From: Diphasiastrum complanatum
Taxonomy: Eukaryota; Streptophyta; Lycopodiopsida; Lycopodiales; Lycopodiaceae
Assembly (NCBI GenBank): GCA_029204225.1
Contig: CM055108.1
Coordinates: 6,397,461-6,461,460 of the forward strand
Length of the DNA: 64,000 nt
Reading direction: 5' to 3'
Part shown: positions 1 to 13,244 of the stretch, one piece after another
How the letters are laid out: each line of letters opens with the position of its first letter
Numbering within the stretch: position 1 is the stretch's first letter
Made by a program: the position numbers and the translations under genes
The notes under the pieces: generated by a model
The model's input: only the letters and a program-made list of their open reading frames with translations
Database searches by the model: none
Told to the model about the DNA's origin: nothing

Positions 1-1781
1 AGCTTTAATCTTGAATGAGAATTGCTTCTCTACATAAGCTTTGAAAATAAGGAAATGATCAAACACCATAGATTTTGAAGCAAGAAGATATATCCAAGTG
101 AATCTTGTGTAATCATCAATGAAAGTAACAAAACAAGTGGCTCCTCCATTGCTTGTAGTTGATGAGAAATGCACATCCAAGTGGATTAACTCCAAAGGAT
201 GCTTGCTTTTGATAGAAGATCTTGTAAATGGCTTTTTGTGAGATTTAGCAATAGCACAAGCCTCACAAGGCTTGATCTTCTTGGAGAATGACTTTGGCAA
301 GCCAATAACTTTGGATTCTTTGATCATAGAGAGCATGGATTTGTAGTTGGGATGTCCCAACCTCCTATGCCATAATTCCTCCATAGAGAGCTTGTTCACA
401 AGAGCAACATTACAAGCATTCACATACTCATTTGGATCTAGTTTATAGATGCCACCAAATCTAGATCCTAATGCAAGTATCTCATCATTCTTCTTGATAG
501 TGCAAGTATCAACATTGAATTTTACATCAAGGCCATTATCAAGCAATTGGCCAACACTAATAAGATTCTTGGTAAGCTTAGGTACATAAAGAACTCTAGA
601 GAGAGAAAGAACTTTAGAGGATGCAAGCTTCAAGGGAATGTTCCCTATGCCTTCAATAGGACATTCAAAATCATTTGCAGTGTATATTGATTTCTTCACT
701 CCATCATAAGGTGCAATAGAAGAGAAAGAGTCCTTGGAGCTACACATATGTGAAGAGGCTCCACTATCAATATACCATAGGCCGTCCTTCTTGAAAGGAG
801 TAGATGAGAAACTAGAGACCATAAGAGATCCCTCTCCATCACTTGCAATAGTGTCTTCCTTCTCATTGATAATATTGGCTTGCTTGAGTTGATTCCTCTT
901 TTTGAAGCAATTGGTGGCATAATGACCTTTCTTCCACAATAAAAGCACTTGATCTTCTTCTTCTTCTTCAGCTTGGATGATGAAGCATTAGAGGAATCAT
1001 CTTCCTCCTCATCTTTGTCTTTGGGTTTGAATTTGTCCTTGCTTGAGGATTGTTGATGTTGGTTCTTGCTCCTCTCTTTGTGCTTATCCTTGGCAAAGAG
1101 AGCTTTGCCATCATTATGAGTGAGAGAAAGCTTGTCCATCCTCAAGAGCTTATGCTCTTGTCTTGATTCTTCTGAAATTAGCACACTTTGGAGAGCCTCC
1201 AAACTTGGTAGCTCCTCCTTAATGGCATAGGATTGGACAAGATTATCAAATTCACTTCTCAAGCCATTGAGAATGACTTGAACTAGCTCATTTTGATTGA
1301 TGGAATCACCAATACAAGCAAGCTCTCTATGAGTATCTTTTACTCTCAAAACATAACTAGATGCACTCTCATCACTCTTTTGGCTACTTTGAAAGATTTG
1401 ATTTCTAAGAGTGAGAAGCCTAGAGGTATTCTTAGCCTCATAGATAGTCTTGAGACAATCCCAAGCTTCTTTGGCTGTTGTACAAGTACCTATCTCCCTC
1501 AATATCTCATTAGAGACATTCATCTTAATGTAGTGGAGAGCCATCCTAGCTCTCTTTTTGTATTTTTGAACCTCTTGAAGAACTTGTGGTTCTTCTTCAA
1601 GGCCAAGAACTATGTCCATCACATCTTGAAGGATCAAGATGGACTCCATCCTCATTTTCCAAATTGAATAATTTGAAGTGGTCAATCTTTCACTTGGTTC
1701 CAACAAGGATGAACCCATTGAAGACATTTGAAGTGAAGAAAACTCAAATGATGAACAATAAATGTTGTTACACACTTTCAA
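1..1781 (-). pseudogene. copia gag-protease-integrase polyprotein, frameshifted, partial
   Basis: The likely start is the ATG of the reading beginning MSSMGSSLLEPSERL, about 1724. Gag of the UBN2 type follows (TNYSIWKMRMES, NEILREIGTCTTAKEAWDC, QVILNGLRSEFDNLVQSYA). A lysine- and acid-rich stretch leads to the zinc knuckle KCFYCG, where one base is missing near position 935. In the shifted frame the protein continues GHYATNC, then protease WYIDSGASSHMCSS, then ELWHRRLGHPNYKSM (GAG-pre-integrase) and integrase TFIDDYTRFTWIYLL near base 130. The protease Asp-Ser-Gly is intact. The frameshift after Gag would uncouple Gag from Pol. The 3' end is cut by the window edge. Confidence 0.85.
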
Positions 1782-2380
1782 TAGGATCCAATAATTGAGT
1801 ACTATCTCCTCCTATGAAAGATTTTACAACAATTTGTGAATTGATTCTCACTAGCTACACAAATCTCTCTAAAACAAGATCTATTTCACATCAAATGATG
1901 GAGTATAGGCAAAGTTAGGATCCAACACTCTTAGCACGTGTGAAATACACTAAGAAACCAAATTTGACTCAAATACAATGATATTGCATGAAACAAAATG
2001 GCTAAGATCTCAAAACAGTGCCTAGATCACATATAGATGAGATTGGCAAGCATACAACTGTGATTTTGGATCAACCAAGCAATCTCTTGACCAAACCAAA
2101 TGTGTCCACCCAGGTCTAGGTGCCCTACCTAACCCTCTTCAAAAGCTTATAACTTTTGATTGGCTCAACCAAATGGAATGAAATTGATTGCATGTTCCTC
2201 ACACGTGTCTGAGCACTTGATTCTGTACAGTACTAGGTCAGACCCAATCAATGTCCTTTTTATCTCTTTTGATCCAAGATTGAACAAGATAGCTAGGAAA
2301 ATGGGTCTTGACAACTTCTAGCTCAAGATTGATGAAAATTTTTCACTTAGATGGATCAAAATGATGGTAACCTTAGGTAG
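1782..2380 (-). other. copia leader between primer site and gag
   Basis: AT-rich untranslated leader of the element above. No coding capacity seen. It contains two G-box-like sites near 1935 and 2200. Confidence 0.6.
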
Positions 2381-2392
2381 GCTCTGATACCA
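2381..2392 (-). other. primer-binding site (initiator tRNA-Met type)
   Basis: Minus strand reads TGGTATCAGAGC directly inside the LTR end, the standard plant copia minus-strand primer site. Confidence 0.85.
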
Positions 2393-3127
2393 TGTTGATT
2401 TTTACACGTGTGGACTGTCCACTACATGTACTTGTGATCTCCTAAGGTGTGTAGATGCACCAAGATCAAGACTAGATTGAGATTCAAGATCAATCTTGAA
2501 TCCTATGGCAAAAACACACTACTACATGCATTCAATCACTTCCAACTCTCACTCACACGTGTGGGAAGTATTCAAAAAATAATCTAAGTAAAAACAAGCT
2601 GCTCTCCTCGGGTAGAGAGAGAAAATGCATCAAGAGCTCTCGGGTAGAGAGAGAAAGCTAGAAATCCAATAACTCACAAAATCCATGAAATCACCAAATC
2701 AATTGATTTCAAAATGAGGAGTACAATGATACTAGTAGGTCCACGAGCTACCACTATGCTAAACTATGATTGGACCACATTTTGTCACCTCTTGATCCTA
2801 TTGGATCATTGATCTATGCACCTCTTAATTCTATTGGACTATATTCAAGCACACCTCAATTTCCTATTGGACCTCACAAGGTTCCACCTCTATATCCTAT
2901 TGGACCTCTTGGAATTCATCAAACAAAAACTTTACACTTGTCTACACTCTAATTAGCAAGTATTTAGCCTCTTATTCTATTTTGGCTCAATAGTGGCATT
3001 ACAAGTGGAAATGCATAATTTGCCATCTATGCCAAATTTATTCCTATCAACATCCTACACCTAGATGCTTGATGTAAAAAACATAAGACCCCTATATCTA
3101 ACATGGATAATCTTTTTCAATTCTTCA
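2393..3127 (-). repeat. 5' LTR (735 bp), family shared with 18482-19384
   Basis: Minus strand begins TGAAGAATTG and ends AAAAATCAACA next to the primer site, with TG...CA termini. Sequence around 2950-3115 is the reverse complement of 18490-18650. A perfect CACACGTGTG lies at 2554-2563 and a one-mismatch copy at 2403-2412. Confidence 0.85.
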
Positions 3128-4179
3128 CAATAGAGAGGTCTGAAAATCTCTTATTTTCACACGTGTAGAATTCCAGAATTCCATACAATGTCAATTCTGA
3201 TCTAAAAATCTTGATTCTATCCTCTTTGATCCAAATACTTTTCAAGAAAAGGTAAAGAAAAGTGGTGAAGAGCTTTTTTTGATAGGAATTGTGCTCACAA
3301 ATTCTTGCACAATCAGTAATAATAGGATGCAAAGCTTTATTTGGCTCTGATACTATGATGAAAATCTAGCAAGCTCACACGTGTGGAGAACAATCCTCAA
3401 GTGTGAATGATCTCGTTAAGCTTTGTGTTTAGCACATAAACTGATTCTAGATTGATTATCAAGATCTAGTTCTAGAATTTATGACCAAAGCACAATCTAG
3501 CATGCTAATAATGCAAGATCGATACCACATTATTGGCTACAAATCTCTTGGATGCTTGCAACCTACACTTATCCACCAAACAGAAAGAAAATCTAATCTA
3601 CAACTAGGAAAGCATGAAAACTAATCCACTCTAAGTCCACAACCACACACAATATGAATGGAAGGCATGATCATAGGGGCATCACTCAAGAAAACCATCA
3701 TGATCAAGGAGCTTAGTGTAGCATCAAACTCATGGAAAATCTTCTTATTAGACATGGAGTAGATACAATGCAAAAAGCTCCTCTTCACAAAGAGGGAGTC
3801 TCTTAAATAAGCAAAAGAGCTCCTTGGGTGACATCCTAGTGGCATTTCCACATTACACAAATTACAAGTGGAATAATGCTCTCCACTAGAGGTCACCATC
3901 AAAAGGTGGCTCACTCTACTTTCCTTAAGAGGGGCCTACTTGCATTTTTTACTTTGCCTAGAAATACTAGTTTCTACATGGTCATTCCATCTTTCAGGAT
4001 TCACCATGAGGCTTGCACAGTTCTTGCTTGTCATTCCTAACTAGCATTTCTCGGCTCTCATACTCAGCTCTTAGTCTTCGTTAGTCTCTTCTTCTCAGAG
4101 ACCTCCTTGGTCTAAGGTGAGAGGTGCTCTTGAGTTGCTCTGTCTGAGTATCTTGGGGATTCGTCAGAATCAACCAACA
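3128..4179 (-). mobile_element. Older copia 5' end: LTR, primer site and leader
   Basis: A primer-binding site variant (minus strand TAGTATCAGAGCC, 3343-3355) is followed by a probable LTR 3356-4179 with TG...CA ends (minus strand TGTTGGTTGATTC to TTTTCATCA). The remaining leader 3128-3342 is interrupted by the element at 1-3127. The LTR holds CACACGTGTG at 3376-3385 and the leader a one-mismatch copy at 3158-3167. The outer LTR edge rests only on the terminal dinucleotides. A 97-codon ORF inside (3621-3914) has no recognisable domain. Confidence 0.6.
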
Positions 4180-4402
4180 ATTACATACACATAGAAAAAA
4201 CTTTTACCAAAGCCTAAAGTTAAGATAAATGATTTTTCATTTTCAACATTGTGCCCTCCTTATATATGTGATACCAATTTGAAAAAGTGTAGAAGAAGCA
4301 ATTGATCATGTCCGTAGGATAGTGTAAAAGATTCAACTCGTTTCATCATATTTTTGTTATATTTTCATATTTGGCATATTGAGGCCAAAACTTGTTTTAG
4401 AC

Positions 4403-5071
4403 TATTCACTCATCTATCTATCCATTACTAGACCTGATCTAAGCTATTGTGTTGGAAGATTGAGTCAATTCATTCAAGATCCTAGTGAAGAGCATTGGAA
4501 ACTTGGAAAGCAAGTTTTGAGGTACATCATGGGAACTCGAGATTTTGGCATATTGTATGAGGGATCATCACCTAATCTTTTTGGATTTTTAGATTCGGAC
4601 TATGCTGGAGATGTAATGGATAGAAAATCCATTAGTGCTTATTGTATTTTCATAGGTGATGGAGCTATATCATGGATGTCAAAGAAACAAGCCACTATCT
4701 CATTGTCATCTAGTGAGGCCGAGTACAAAGCTCTTACAGATTGCACAAAGGAGATGGTATGGATCAAAAGATGATCAAGGATCTTCATTTGCTGGATTTT
4801 TCAGAGAGCCCAATCATCTTTTGTGACAATCAATCAGCCCAAAGAATGGCATCCAATCTTATCTTTCATACTAGGAGCAAGCATATTGAGATACAATATC
4901 ACTTTGTGAGGGAGCAAGTCATTGCAAAGGAGGTGGAGCTTCAACATGTGTCTTCAAGGGAATGTGTAACTGATATTTTCACCAAAGAATTGGGAAAAGA
5001 TTTGTTCATGAAGCATAGGATTTCACTTGGAGTATTATCAAAGTCTATGCTAAAACTAGTTGAAGAGAGAG
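4403..5071 (+). pseudogene. copia RT C-terminus/RNase H, frameshifted
   Basis: Motifs in order are YLSITRPDLSYCVGRLSQF (end of the RT region), DSDYAGDVMDRKSISAYC and SSSEAEYKALTDCTKEMVWIK (RNase H). After a frameshift near 4770 the protein continues FCDNQSAQRMASN, RSKHIEIQYHFVREQV and DIFTKEL, the normal end of copia Pol. The RNase H residues Asp, Glu and Asp can be seen in DSDYAG, SSEAEY and CDNQSA. There is no start codon of its own: the reading begins at the LTR/coding junction, so this is a remnant. Confidence 0.85.
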
Positions 5072-5637
5072 TGTGAAAAATTCAACTAGTTTCATTTCAT
5101 TTTGCAATATTTTCATATTTGGCATATTGAGGCCAAAACTTGTTTTAGACTTAGAGGTTGACTTTTTAAAGTTCATTAGTCTAAATTTCATTTGAATAAA
5201 CACTTTTTGAAAGTGTGGTAAAGTTAGAATGCGAGTTTAAGTAGATTAAATTTGAATAGTTGGGTACATTGATTCTAGACCCAAGATTAGTAGGGTTAGC
5301 ATTTTGGTCTTAAAGCCAAGTGGCCAAATAGGGTTTGGATCTGCTATAAAAGGATGTAACTCATGGAGAGAGCTATCTTCTCTCTTCTCTATCTCGTTTC
5401 ATGCTTATACATGGTTCTCTTGGGTTCTACTATCCATTGGTGCACTATCTTGGTGATTGCTTGCAATTCTATGTGTAGAGTGATCTATATTTGCTATTTT
5501 TGGATCCACACGTGTGAAATATAGTAGCTTGCTGGTTTTGTACGGACAACAATAGTACTTTTTCATTTCATTCAAGTTTGATCAAGTTCTATCGGTGTTT
5601 GCATCTCATTTTGTGTGTAGATGCTGATTTTTCTACA
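5072..5637 (+). repeat. 3' LTR (about 566 bp)
   Basis: Begins TGTGAAAAATTC after the purine-rich GAAGAGAGAG and probably ends TTTCTACA at 5637. A second copy lies inverted at 6893-7203. Confidence 0.65.
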
Positions 5638-5699
5638 TTGGTGAGATTGGTAGTGTATTTCTCTTTCTAACCAAAGATCATTCAAGTAGATTGGATCTT

Positions 5700-7203
5700 A
5701 AGGATCTGAAATCTTTCACGTAAGGTACTTGTCTTTCTCTTGATGTTCTCCTTGGCTTTTGTCTTGATGAAGGTCCATCATCATCACCATCAAAAGTAGG
5801 ATCCTTTTCATCAACATCAAGAATGTTAGATCCATCCACACTACCATCAACCATGCTTGAAGAAACTTTTGGAATGTTTCCCTAATCAAAAATGACATCT
5901 CTACCAACAATCACCTTGTTAGTAGAAGGAATGTAAACCTTGTAGGCTTTACTCACCTCACTATATCCAACAAAAATACTTATCATGAAGAGTAATGTTG
6001 ACATACCATGTACATCCAAAGGTTCTTAGAAAGTTGACACTCGGCCTCCTCTTGAATAGCATATCAAAAGGTGTCCTTCCATCCAAAATAGCACTCGGCC
6101 ACCTATTGCACAAGAAATTGGCACACAACCTCATAGCTTTAGGACTTTCACATAAAGTCCTATTCTTCCTTTCAGCCACTCCATTTTGTCATGGGGTCCT
6201 TGATGTTGTATACTCCCTCTTGATCCCATGCTCATCACAAAAGGCCTTGAACTTGGTAGATATGTACTCACCACCATTGTCACTCCTGAAGTACTTGATC
6301 CTTGTGGAAAATTGGTTCTCCTTTGCATTAATAAAGATATCATACACTTCATCCTTGTTCTTTAGTAGATATATCCAACAAAATCTACTAAAATCATCAA
6401 TGAATGTTACATACATTTTAGCTCCACTATTGTTAATTGTAGTGAATCCATGAACATCCGAATGTACAATTGAAAAGGCTTTGTAGATCTAGATATAGAT
6501 CTAATATAGGGTTGTCTATGTGACTTTGACAAAGCACAAGACTCACAAACATGTTTGATGCCACTGAAGGAACTTGGAAGACCTATCACAATCTTCTTCC
6601 AAGCCATTACCTCCAATGACTTGAAGCTGAGTTGTCCCATCCTTTTATGCCAAACCTCTTGAATAGGTATTTACTCCCTTGCAACACATCCACCTTGAGG
6701 CCTTTACTTAGCATTTGACTCACACTAAGCAAATTCTTGGTAATAGATGGAATAAACAAGACATCCTCCAAATGAACATTCCTATTTGTAGAGAGAGAAA
6801 TAGAAATTGTGCCAATTCCTTTGATTGCACACTCACCATCATTGGCTATGTAGATCACCCTCTTGTCATCTCCATATGCCAACAAAGAAGTGAAGTAGAG
6901 AGAAGATAGCTCTCTCCACGAGTTACATCCTTTTATAACAGGTCTAATTCCTATTTGGCCACTTGGGTTTCCCTCCAAAATGCAAACCCTACTATTTTTG
7001 GGTCTAGATTCAATGTACCCAACTATTCAAATTTGAATCTACTCAAACTCGCATTCTAACTTTCCCATACTTTCAAATATTCAAATAACATTTAGACTAA
7101 TGAACTTTGAAAAGTCAATCTCTAAGTATAAAACAAGTTTTGGCCTTAATATGCCAAATATGGAAATATAACAAATATGATGAAATTAGTTGAATCTTTC
7201 CCA
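5700..7203 (-). mobile_element. copia deletion derivative, inverted relative to 4323-5637
   Basis: On the minus strand an LTR fragment (7203 to 6893, TGGGAAAGATTCAAC to CTTCTCTCT) is fused straight to protease coding sequence, skipping the LTR 3' part, primer site, leader and gag. The LTR is the same family as 5072-5637, with matching TATA region. The join falls in a shared TCTTCTCT string. Confidence 0.75.
5716..6893 (-). pseudogene. copia protease-integrase remnant
   Basis: Pieces in order on the minus strand: protease C-terminal part (KRVIYIANDGECAIKGIG, LSVSQMLSKG), GAG-pre-integrase (CESCALSKSHRQP), integrase core (TFIDDFSRFCWIYLL, RSDNGGEYIS), VAERKNRT and the link to RT (VGRDVIFD). 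At least four frame changes separate these pieces, and the protease active-site Asp lies before the LTR junction and is missing. It ends near 5700 against the LTR flank of the opposed element. Confidence 0.8.
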
Positions 7204-7778
7204 CCTTTCCCACCCAATGTTATAAATCTTTTGGTTGGTTGGACCATTTCCAAACGTGCACATCAATAGTCCATTGAGATCTAGTATCAGTGTATGATAG
7301 TGCAACTTTTCACTATGCTTTCAAATGACATTTCTTGCAAAAAATGTTTGTCATTATTTATAAAACTTGAAAATTGTATTTTTTTTCTATTTTATCAAGT
7401 TCCACCTTTTGTAAAGTGATCTCTTTTCCTTTTGTACTCCCTGTCACAACGTTCACAAAGAAGATTGTTGAAATAAGTGTTAGTAAAAAAAAATTATAAT
7501 TATTTATTGAGTTTTTACTATTTTTTATTGATAGTATAGTGGATATTGAGTATATGAGCATAAGCACATGGTTCATGTTAATTTTGGTAGACAAAAAGAA
7601 AAACCATGATATAATTCATAATGAAATCACTAAAAAAATAATATCAAATGATAAGATTCAATTCATGTACATAGAGGAGTTTTATATCAATCAATACAAT
7701 GACAACTCTTTTTTGTTCCATTAGTAGACCTTTTCTCAAAGCAATTCCTTCATAGAAAGGATTTACTACAAATTGATC
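7204..7778. other. AT-rich gap, no gene seen
   Basis: About 575 bp of AT-rich sequence with only short uncharacterised ORFs (for example 7539-7724, +). I recognise no element boundary. Confidence 0.5.
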
Positions 7779-8477
7779 TTATCTACAAAATGCTTTTACG
7801 AGATCTTGATTAAAAATAGGATCCTTAAAAATTTTCAGTAAATGAATTCCAACCATTTCATATGGTTGGTCTTCAATGTCGTCCTCTTCATCCAAAGTTA
7901 TCATTGAAGTTTCCCATGAAATGTAAATTGTCTTTGTTCTATTTAGAATTAAGTTGTTGTAGGTGACAAATCTGGAATCTTTACTTAAAAAGATTACCAC
8001 AACTGCTAGTGTGTAGGACTTTGTTATAATTTCTTGTTTCTCTAATTTTAATCTGTAAACTCCTACCTCATAATGAAAAGTATATTCTAGTTCTTGCAAT
8101 GCCATAACTAGATTTGAAATATATATAAAATCCATAAACGATACCATGACTAGTTCATTAGTACCATTAAAAGTTTGGGCATGAGAGATTGAAGCTTTGA
8201 AATATTTCTTTGTCCATTTTTCCAAAATAAATTTATGTAGTTGTGTATCTAGAATGATCAATCCTATAGATATAGGACCATCAACCTTTTTTGAGAATTC
8301 TGCATGTCTTTCAAATTGAAGGCCATCTATACAAATTCTCCAAGGACTTTGATTTGGTTCCAAATCTAAGCCTTTGGACTTCAAATACAAGTGATGAACA
8401 TTATTTTTGACTATTATCGGCAGTGGAGGCATGACTTTGAACGATTCAATGCATCTTTTAACCATTCCTTTGACCAT
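7779..8477 (-). CDS. Hypothetical 232-codon ORF, unassigned
   Basis: An uninterrupted 232-codon reading frame in otherwise ORF-poor AT-rich DNA. I do not recognise it with confidence. Visible features are GPISIGLIIL followed by FILEKWTKKYF, a hydrophobic KSYTLAVVVIFLSKDSRF and an acidic DEEDDIEDQ. The pattern hydrophobic strand, then LEKW-x3-Y, then KSY...VVVI loosely recalls the N-terminal HORMA domain of plant ATG13, but the match is weak and several conserved positions do not fit. It may be one exon or a pseudogene: a different frame just upstream (8478-8510) also reads as protein-like. Not obviously part of a retroelement. Confidence 0.35.
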   Translation of the reverse strand: MVKGMVKRCIESFKVMPPLPIIVKNNVHHLYLKSKGLDLEPNQSPWRICIDGLQFERHAEFSKKVDGPISIGLIILDTQLHKFILEKWTKKYFKASISHAQTFNGTNELVMVSFMDFIYISNLVMALQELEYTFHYEVGVYRLKLEKQEIITKSYTLAVVVIFLSKDSRFVTYNNLILNRTKTIYISWETSMITLDEEDDIEDQPYEMVGIHLLKIFKDPIFNQDLVKAFCR

Positions 8478-8899
8478 GTATACGTCTTTGCATATTCTTC
8501 ATCTCCAACGTCATACATGACACTCAAATGCTCCAAGTAGATTTGGCTACTGTGAATTCTTGAAGGTAGGATATGATTGCATCTTGCAATACTTTATCGT
8601 CTTTTATTTTTTTACATGTGTTTGAGGCCCAAGTTCACAAAGTCAAGCTGAAAAATAAGGAATCTAAGTTGCACAAAGCAGAACTCACATGAATCATGTG
8701 AGTGCCCTTGTGCTTTCTTAGCACCATTAGATTTAAGTTGTGTTTCTTTGGAAGGCTTGGATTAGAATCATTGCCCCAATGAAGTGGCCAATGAGAGTGA
8801 AGGAGACTCACCTCTAAATCTATAAGAGAGAGCCATTTCCTTTGTATTGTATCATCTTCCATTCTCATTCTAATAAAGTCTCTTGGTTTCTCCATCTCC

Positions 8900-9033
<134 letters not shown>

Positions 9034-9128
9034 ACATTGGGATAGAATAGCTTTGGGTAGGCGCTCGAGCCCCCAAAGCCTTTCTCAACCTAGGCATTCT
9101 CTCTCTCCCTCTCTCCACTCTCTTTCTC

Positions 9129-10811
<1,683 letters not shown>

Positions 10812-10814
10812 AAT

Positions 10815-11580
10815 TGATGGATTTTCACCTAACTTTGCAAAGGAAGTGTCTTTTACTATGTATTTCCACTCTCCATAGTGAGGAGATAGAAACTTTTTGG
10901 AGCCTCAAGGAGAAACTCGGATTTTCTCTTTTTGTATGATGATAGTGATTGATTCCAATGAAACCCAGCTTTGGCACACTTCAAACTCTATCTACAGGCC
11001 GTACATCAGCTTGCTTTTCACACATGTGAACTAAGTTTTAAGTTTTTGATCAATGCTTTGATTGTATCTACTTGTTTTCTATCAAGCTGCTAAACTAGAT
11101 CTTGATTTGTTGACTAGTATCTGATAGATTGTTAATCAAGCACACACTCTACCTTGTGGATCATTCAAAGATCCATTTATGGTCCTTAGAACTGTACTTT
11201 CAACATGGTATTAAAGCCAAGTACAAGGCTATTAATTAGTGTTTAAGACTAATCCAGTTTTAGTAGGTTTTTGGTGCAAAACGCTAGTATTGGGACGACG
11301 AGCTGGTATCCAAGTTTTGGTGAGGGGATTTGATTCCAAACTTTTTATGGATCAAAATCCGTACTGTTCACGCGTGTGGGCAACTCCGAACTAGCATGTA
11401 AACACCTATATTCATTGGATCACTATGGTTCTATAGAAAAACTTCATAGTGTATTAGTGGGTGAAGAGTGTAGGATGATGCACACCAAGGCAATAATAAA
11501 TTCTATGTCTACAGGGACATTCTTTCACACATGGGAACAGACTCCACACGTGTGAGATCCTATCAAGCTCAAATAACTTG
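10815..11580 (+). mobile_element. copia LTR remnant, primer site and leader
   Basis: A sequence ending TTTCAACA at 11205 is followed by TGGTATTAAAGCC (11206-11218), a mutated initiator-Met primer site. LTR text around 10985-11020 (CAGGCCGTACA) resembles the LTR near 19180. The left edge (about 10815) is uncertain. The leader contains CACACGTGTG at 11545-11554 and a variant at 11370. No gag follows. Confidence 0.55.
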
Positions 11581-12022
11581 ATATCTACAAGATACAACAA
11601 GTTGGAAGTGATATTTTAACACATGCAAGGTATTGTTGGATTGAACCAGCATTTGTTGGCCGTATGGCCTGGTTTGTGGTAGTGATCGCATGAAGAAGAT
11701 TCTTAATTTGAGGATTTCGTCTTCTCAAATCTTGGCTTGTTCTTGTTCTTGTTCTTTCCTTTTGTGATCCGTGTGCCCTAACTGCGTTATCACCGAAACC
11801 AATCGCCATTTTGAACAAACGACATCCAAATCGAGCCGCGAACTGGATTCGTTTGGTTAGTATGGGGCTCACGAGCATTACTACAGCATTCCGGGCCATT
11901 CCGGACAAGTCCAACCTATTCTAGGTATTGACTTGTCAAGTGTCACTAAAGATTTTTTCTGGGCGAAACTTCGAACGAAGGTCTCGGGCTACTCGTCAAT
12001 TCGTTCAGCGTCCCGTCTATCC
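11581..12022. other. No gene recognised
   Basis: Higher-GC sequence with no intact ORF that resembles a protein. It contains a first degenerate copy (about 11755-11850) of the repeat described at 12023-12380. Confidence 0.4.
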
Positions 12023-12380
12023 CCATAGGTTCCACTCGACGTTGCCCATAGGTCGACACTGACTGTACATGAAACGGGCCCCGTTCGGAGAAACTGGATT
12101 GTTGGACAACAATCGGCAAAAGTAGTCCTTTCTCGTGTGCCTAATCGCCAGGACCAGTGATCAATTTGACCAAACAACGTCCTAGGCTGGATCCACTCGA
12201 TATTGCCCACCGATCGAAACTGATGACACATGAAATGGAGGTTGTTAGGGAAAATTGAGCCATCGGGAGAAAAGCTACAAAAGTGGTCCTTTCTCATGTG
12301 CCCTAACTGCGTTCTCTCCGAAAAGATTGGTCGTTTTGACCAAACGACATCAGAATCAAGCAGGGCTGGATCTGTCTGGT
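12023..12380. repeat. Degenerate tandem repeat, unit about 165 bp
   Basis: Two adjacent units share CCACTCGAYRTTGCCCA, then a block ending TCCTTTCTCRTGTGCC and then TTTTGACCAAAC. A third partial unit lies at about 11755. Identity is moderate. Confidence 0.6.
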
Positions 12381-12627
12381 TCATATCATGCTCTGCACAA
12401 TGATGGATTAGCTTGCATATGAAAGTGATATTCTATATATATATATATATGAAACTATTGAATCAAACTAGAAAGTACTATAATCGTAATCATATGTGTT
12501 TTCCCTCTCTACTGATACCCATATTGCCTAGTTTTTTGTTTTTTTCAAACAAAGATCTTGTCGGATTATGGGTTTTTCTTGATAGTGATTATAAAATCAC
12601 GAGTAACTATTGTATATTATATATACA
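12381..12627. other. No gene recognised
   Basis: AT-rich sequence up to the solo LTR. It includes a short (AT) run at 12435-12450. Confidence 0.4.
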
Positions 12628-13242
12628 TGTCAAAATATTGGAAAAATCTATCTAATGTTGTAAGTAGGGGTCCTAAAAATGCCAAAGATGAATTGAGCTC
12701 TTTTGGCTTAGTAAAGACCCATCTTACAATAAAATATTCAAGATAGGTAGAATTAGAAACTCGAGCTACCAGAGGAATTGCCATTTGTACATTGCATGCC
12801 ACATTTAATGCATGAAAATACTAGGTGGCACAATTAGACATATTGAGGTGGCTTGAATAAGTCTAGATAGCTTGAGAGGTGGATTGATAACTCCAATTCA
12901 ATTCAAGGTAGGAGGAGAGTCCATGGATATATATATATGTGATGTACTCTCATTGAGAAGCTGATGAAATTTGTGTGTAATGCGAAATTTGGAGACTAAG
13001 CACTTTGTGCCCTCTCTCTCTACTCAAATTTTGTACTTTCATATTCTCTCTCTAGCCGAGTTGAGGGATTTATTGTACTTAGTTTCATGTTTTGTTGACA
13101 GATCTTGCTTGTAACACAATAATATTTCTTGTATGATCAGCTTTCCTATTGTCAATCAATGCTAGTCTGATTTCTATGGTATTATTGGGCTTAGGAGATC
13201 AAAAGTACATGTGTAGGGCGTCCCACACGTGTGAATTCAACA
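12628..13242 (+). mobile_element. Solo LTR (615 bp) with 5-bp target duplication
   Basis: Starts TGTCAAAATATTGG and ends GAATTCAACA, with TG...CA termini. The five bases before it (12623-12627) and after it (13243-13247) are both ATACA. A truncated inverted copy at about 29550-30030 gives an independent outer edge (TGTCAAAATATTGG). A TATA-like run lies near 12927 and CACACGTGTG at 13224-13233. Orientation is inferred from its CA end, which resembles the primer-adjacent LTR ends nearby. Confidence 0.85.
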
Positions 13243-13244
13243 AT

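Larger units (their letters stand above)
1..3127 (-). mobile_element. Ty1/copia LTR retrotransposon, 3' part outside window
   Basis: Reading on the minus strand, the order is 5' LTR (3127 to 2393), primer-binding site (2392 to 2381), leader (2380 to 1782), gag, protease and the beginning of integrase, running out of the window at base 1. The order protease before integrase places it in Ty1/copia. Its LTR start (TGAAGAATTG) is shared with the LTR at 18482, and the flanks differ, which fixes the outer edge. It lies inside the leader of an older copia element (3128-4179). The other target-site copy is outside the window. Confidence 0.88.
4323..5637 (+). mobile_element. copia deletion derivative: LTR stub, RNase H, 3' LTR
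   Basis: The first 80 bp of an LTR (4323-4402, from TGTAAAAGATTC to GTTTTAGAC) are joined directly to RNase H coding sequence, which runs to a polypurine tract near 5062-5071 and a 3' LTR at 5072-5637. The same LTR start recurs at 5072, so the left stub is the 5' LTR with the rest of the LTR, gag, protease, integrase and most of reverse transcriptase deleted. The right LTR contains a TATA box (CTATAAAAGG, 5344-5353) and CACACGTGTG (5507-5516). No matching flanking duplication is visible. Confidence 0.75.

Noticed and set aside
7779-8477. Naming the minus-strand ORF as ATG13 or another HORMA protein
   Set aside because: Only a loose pattern fits; several conserved positions do not, so no name was given.
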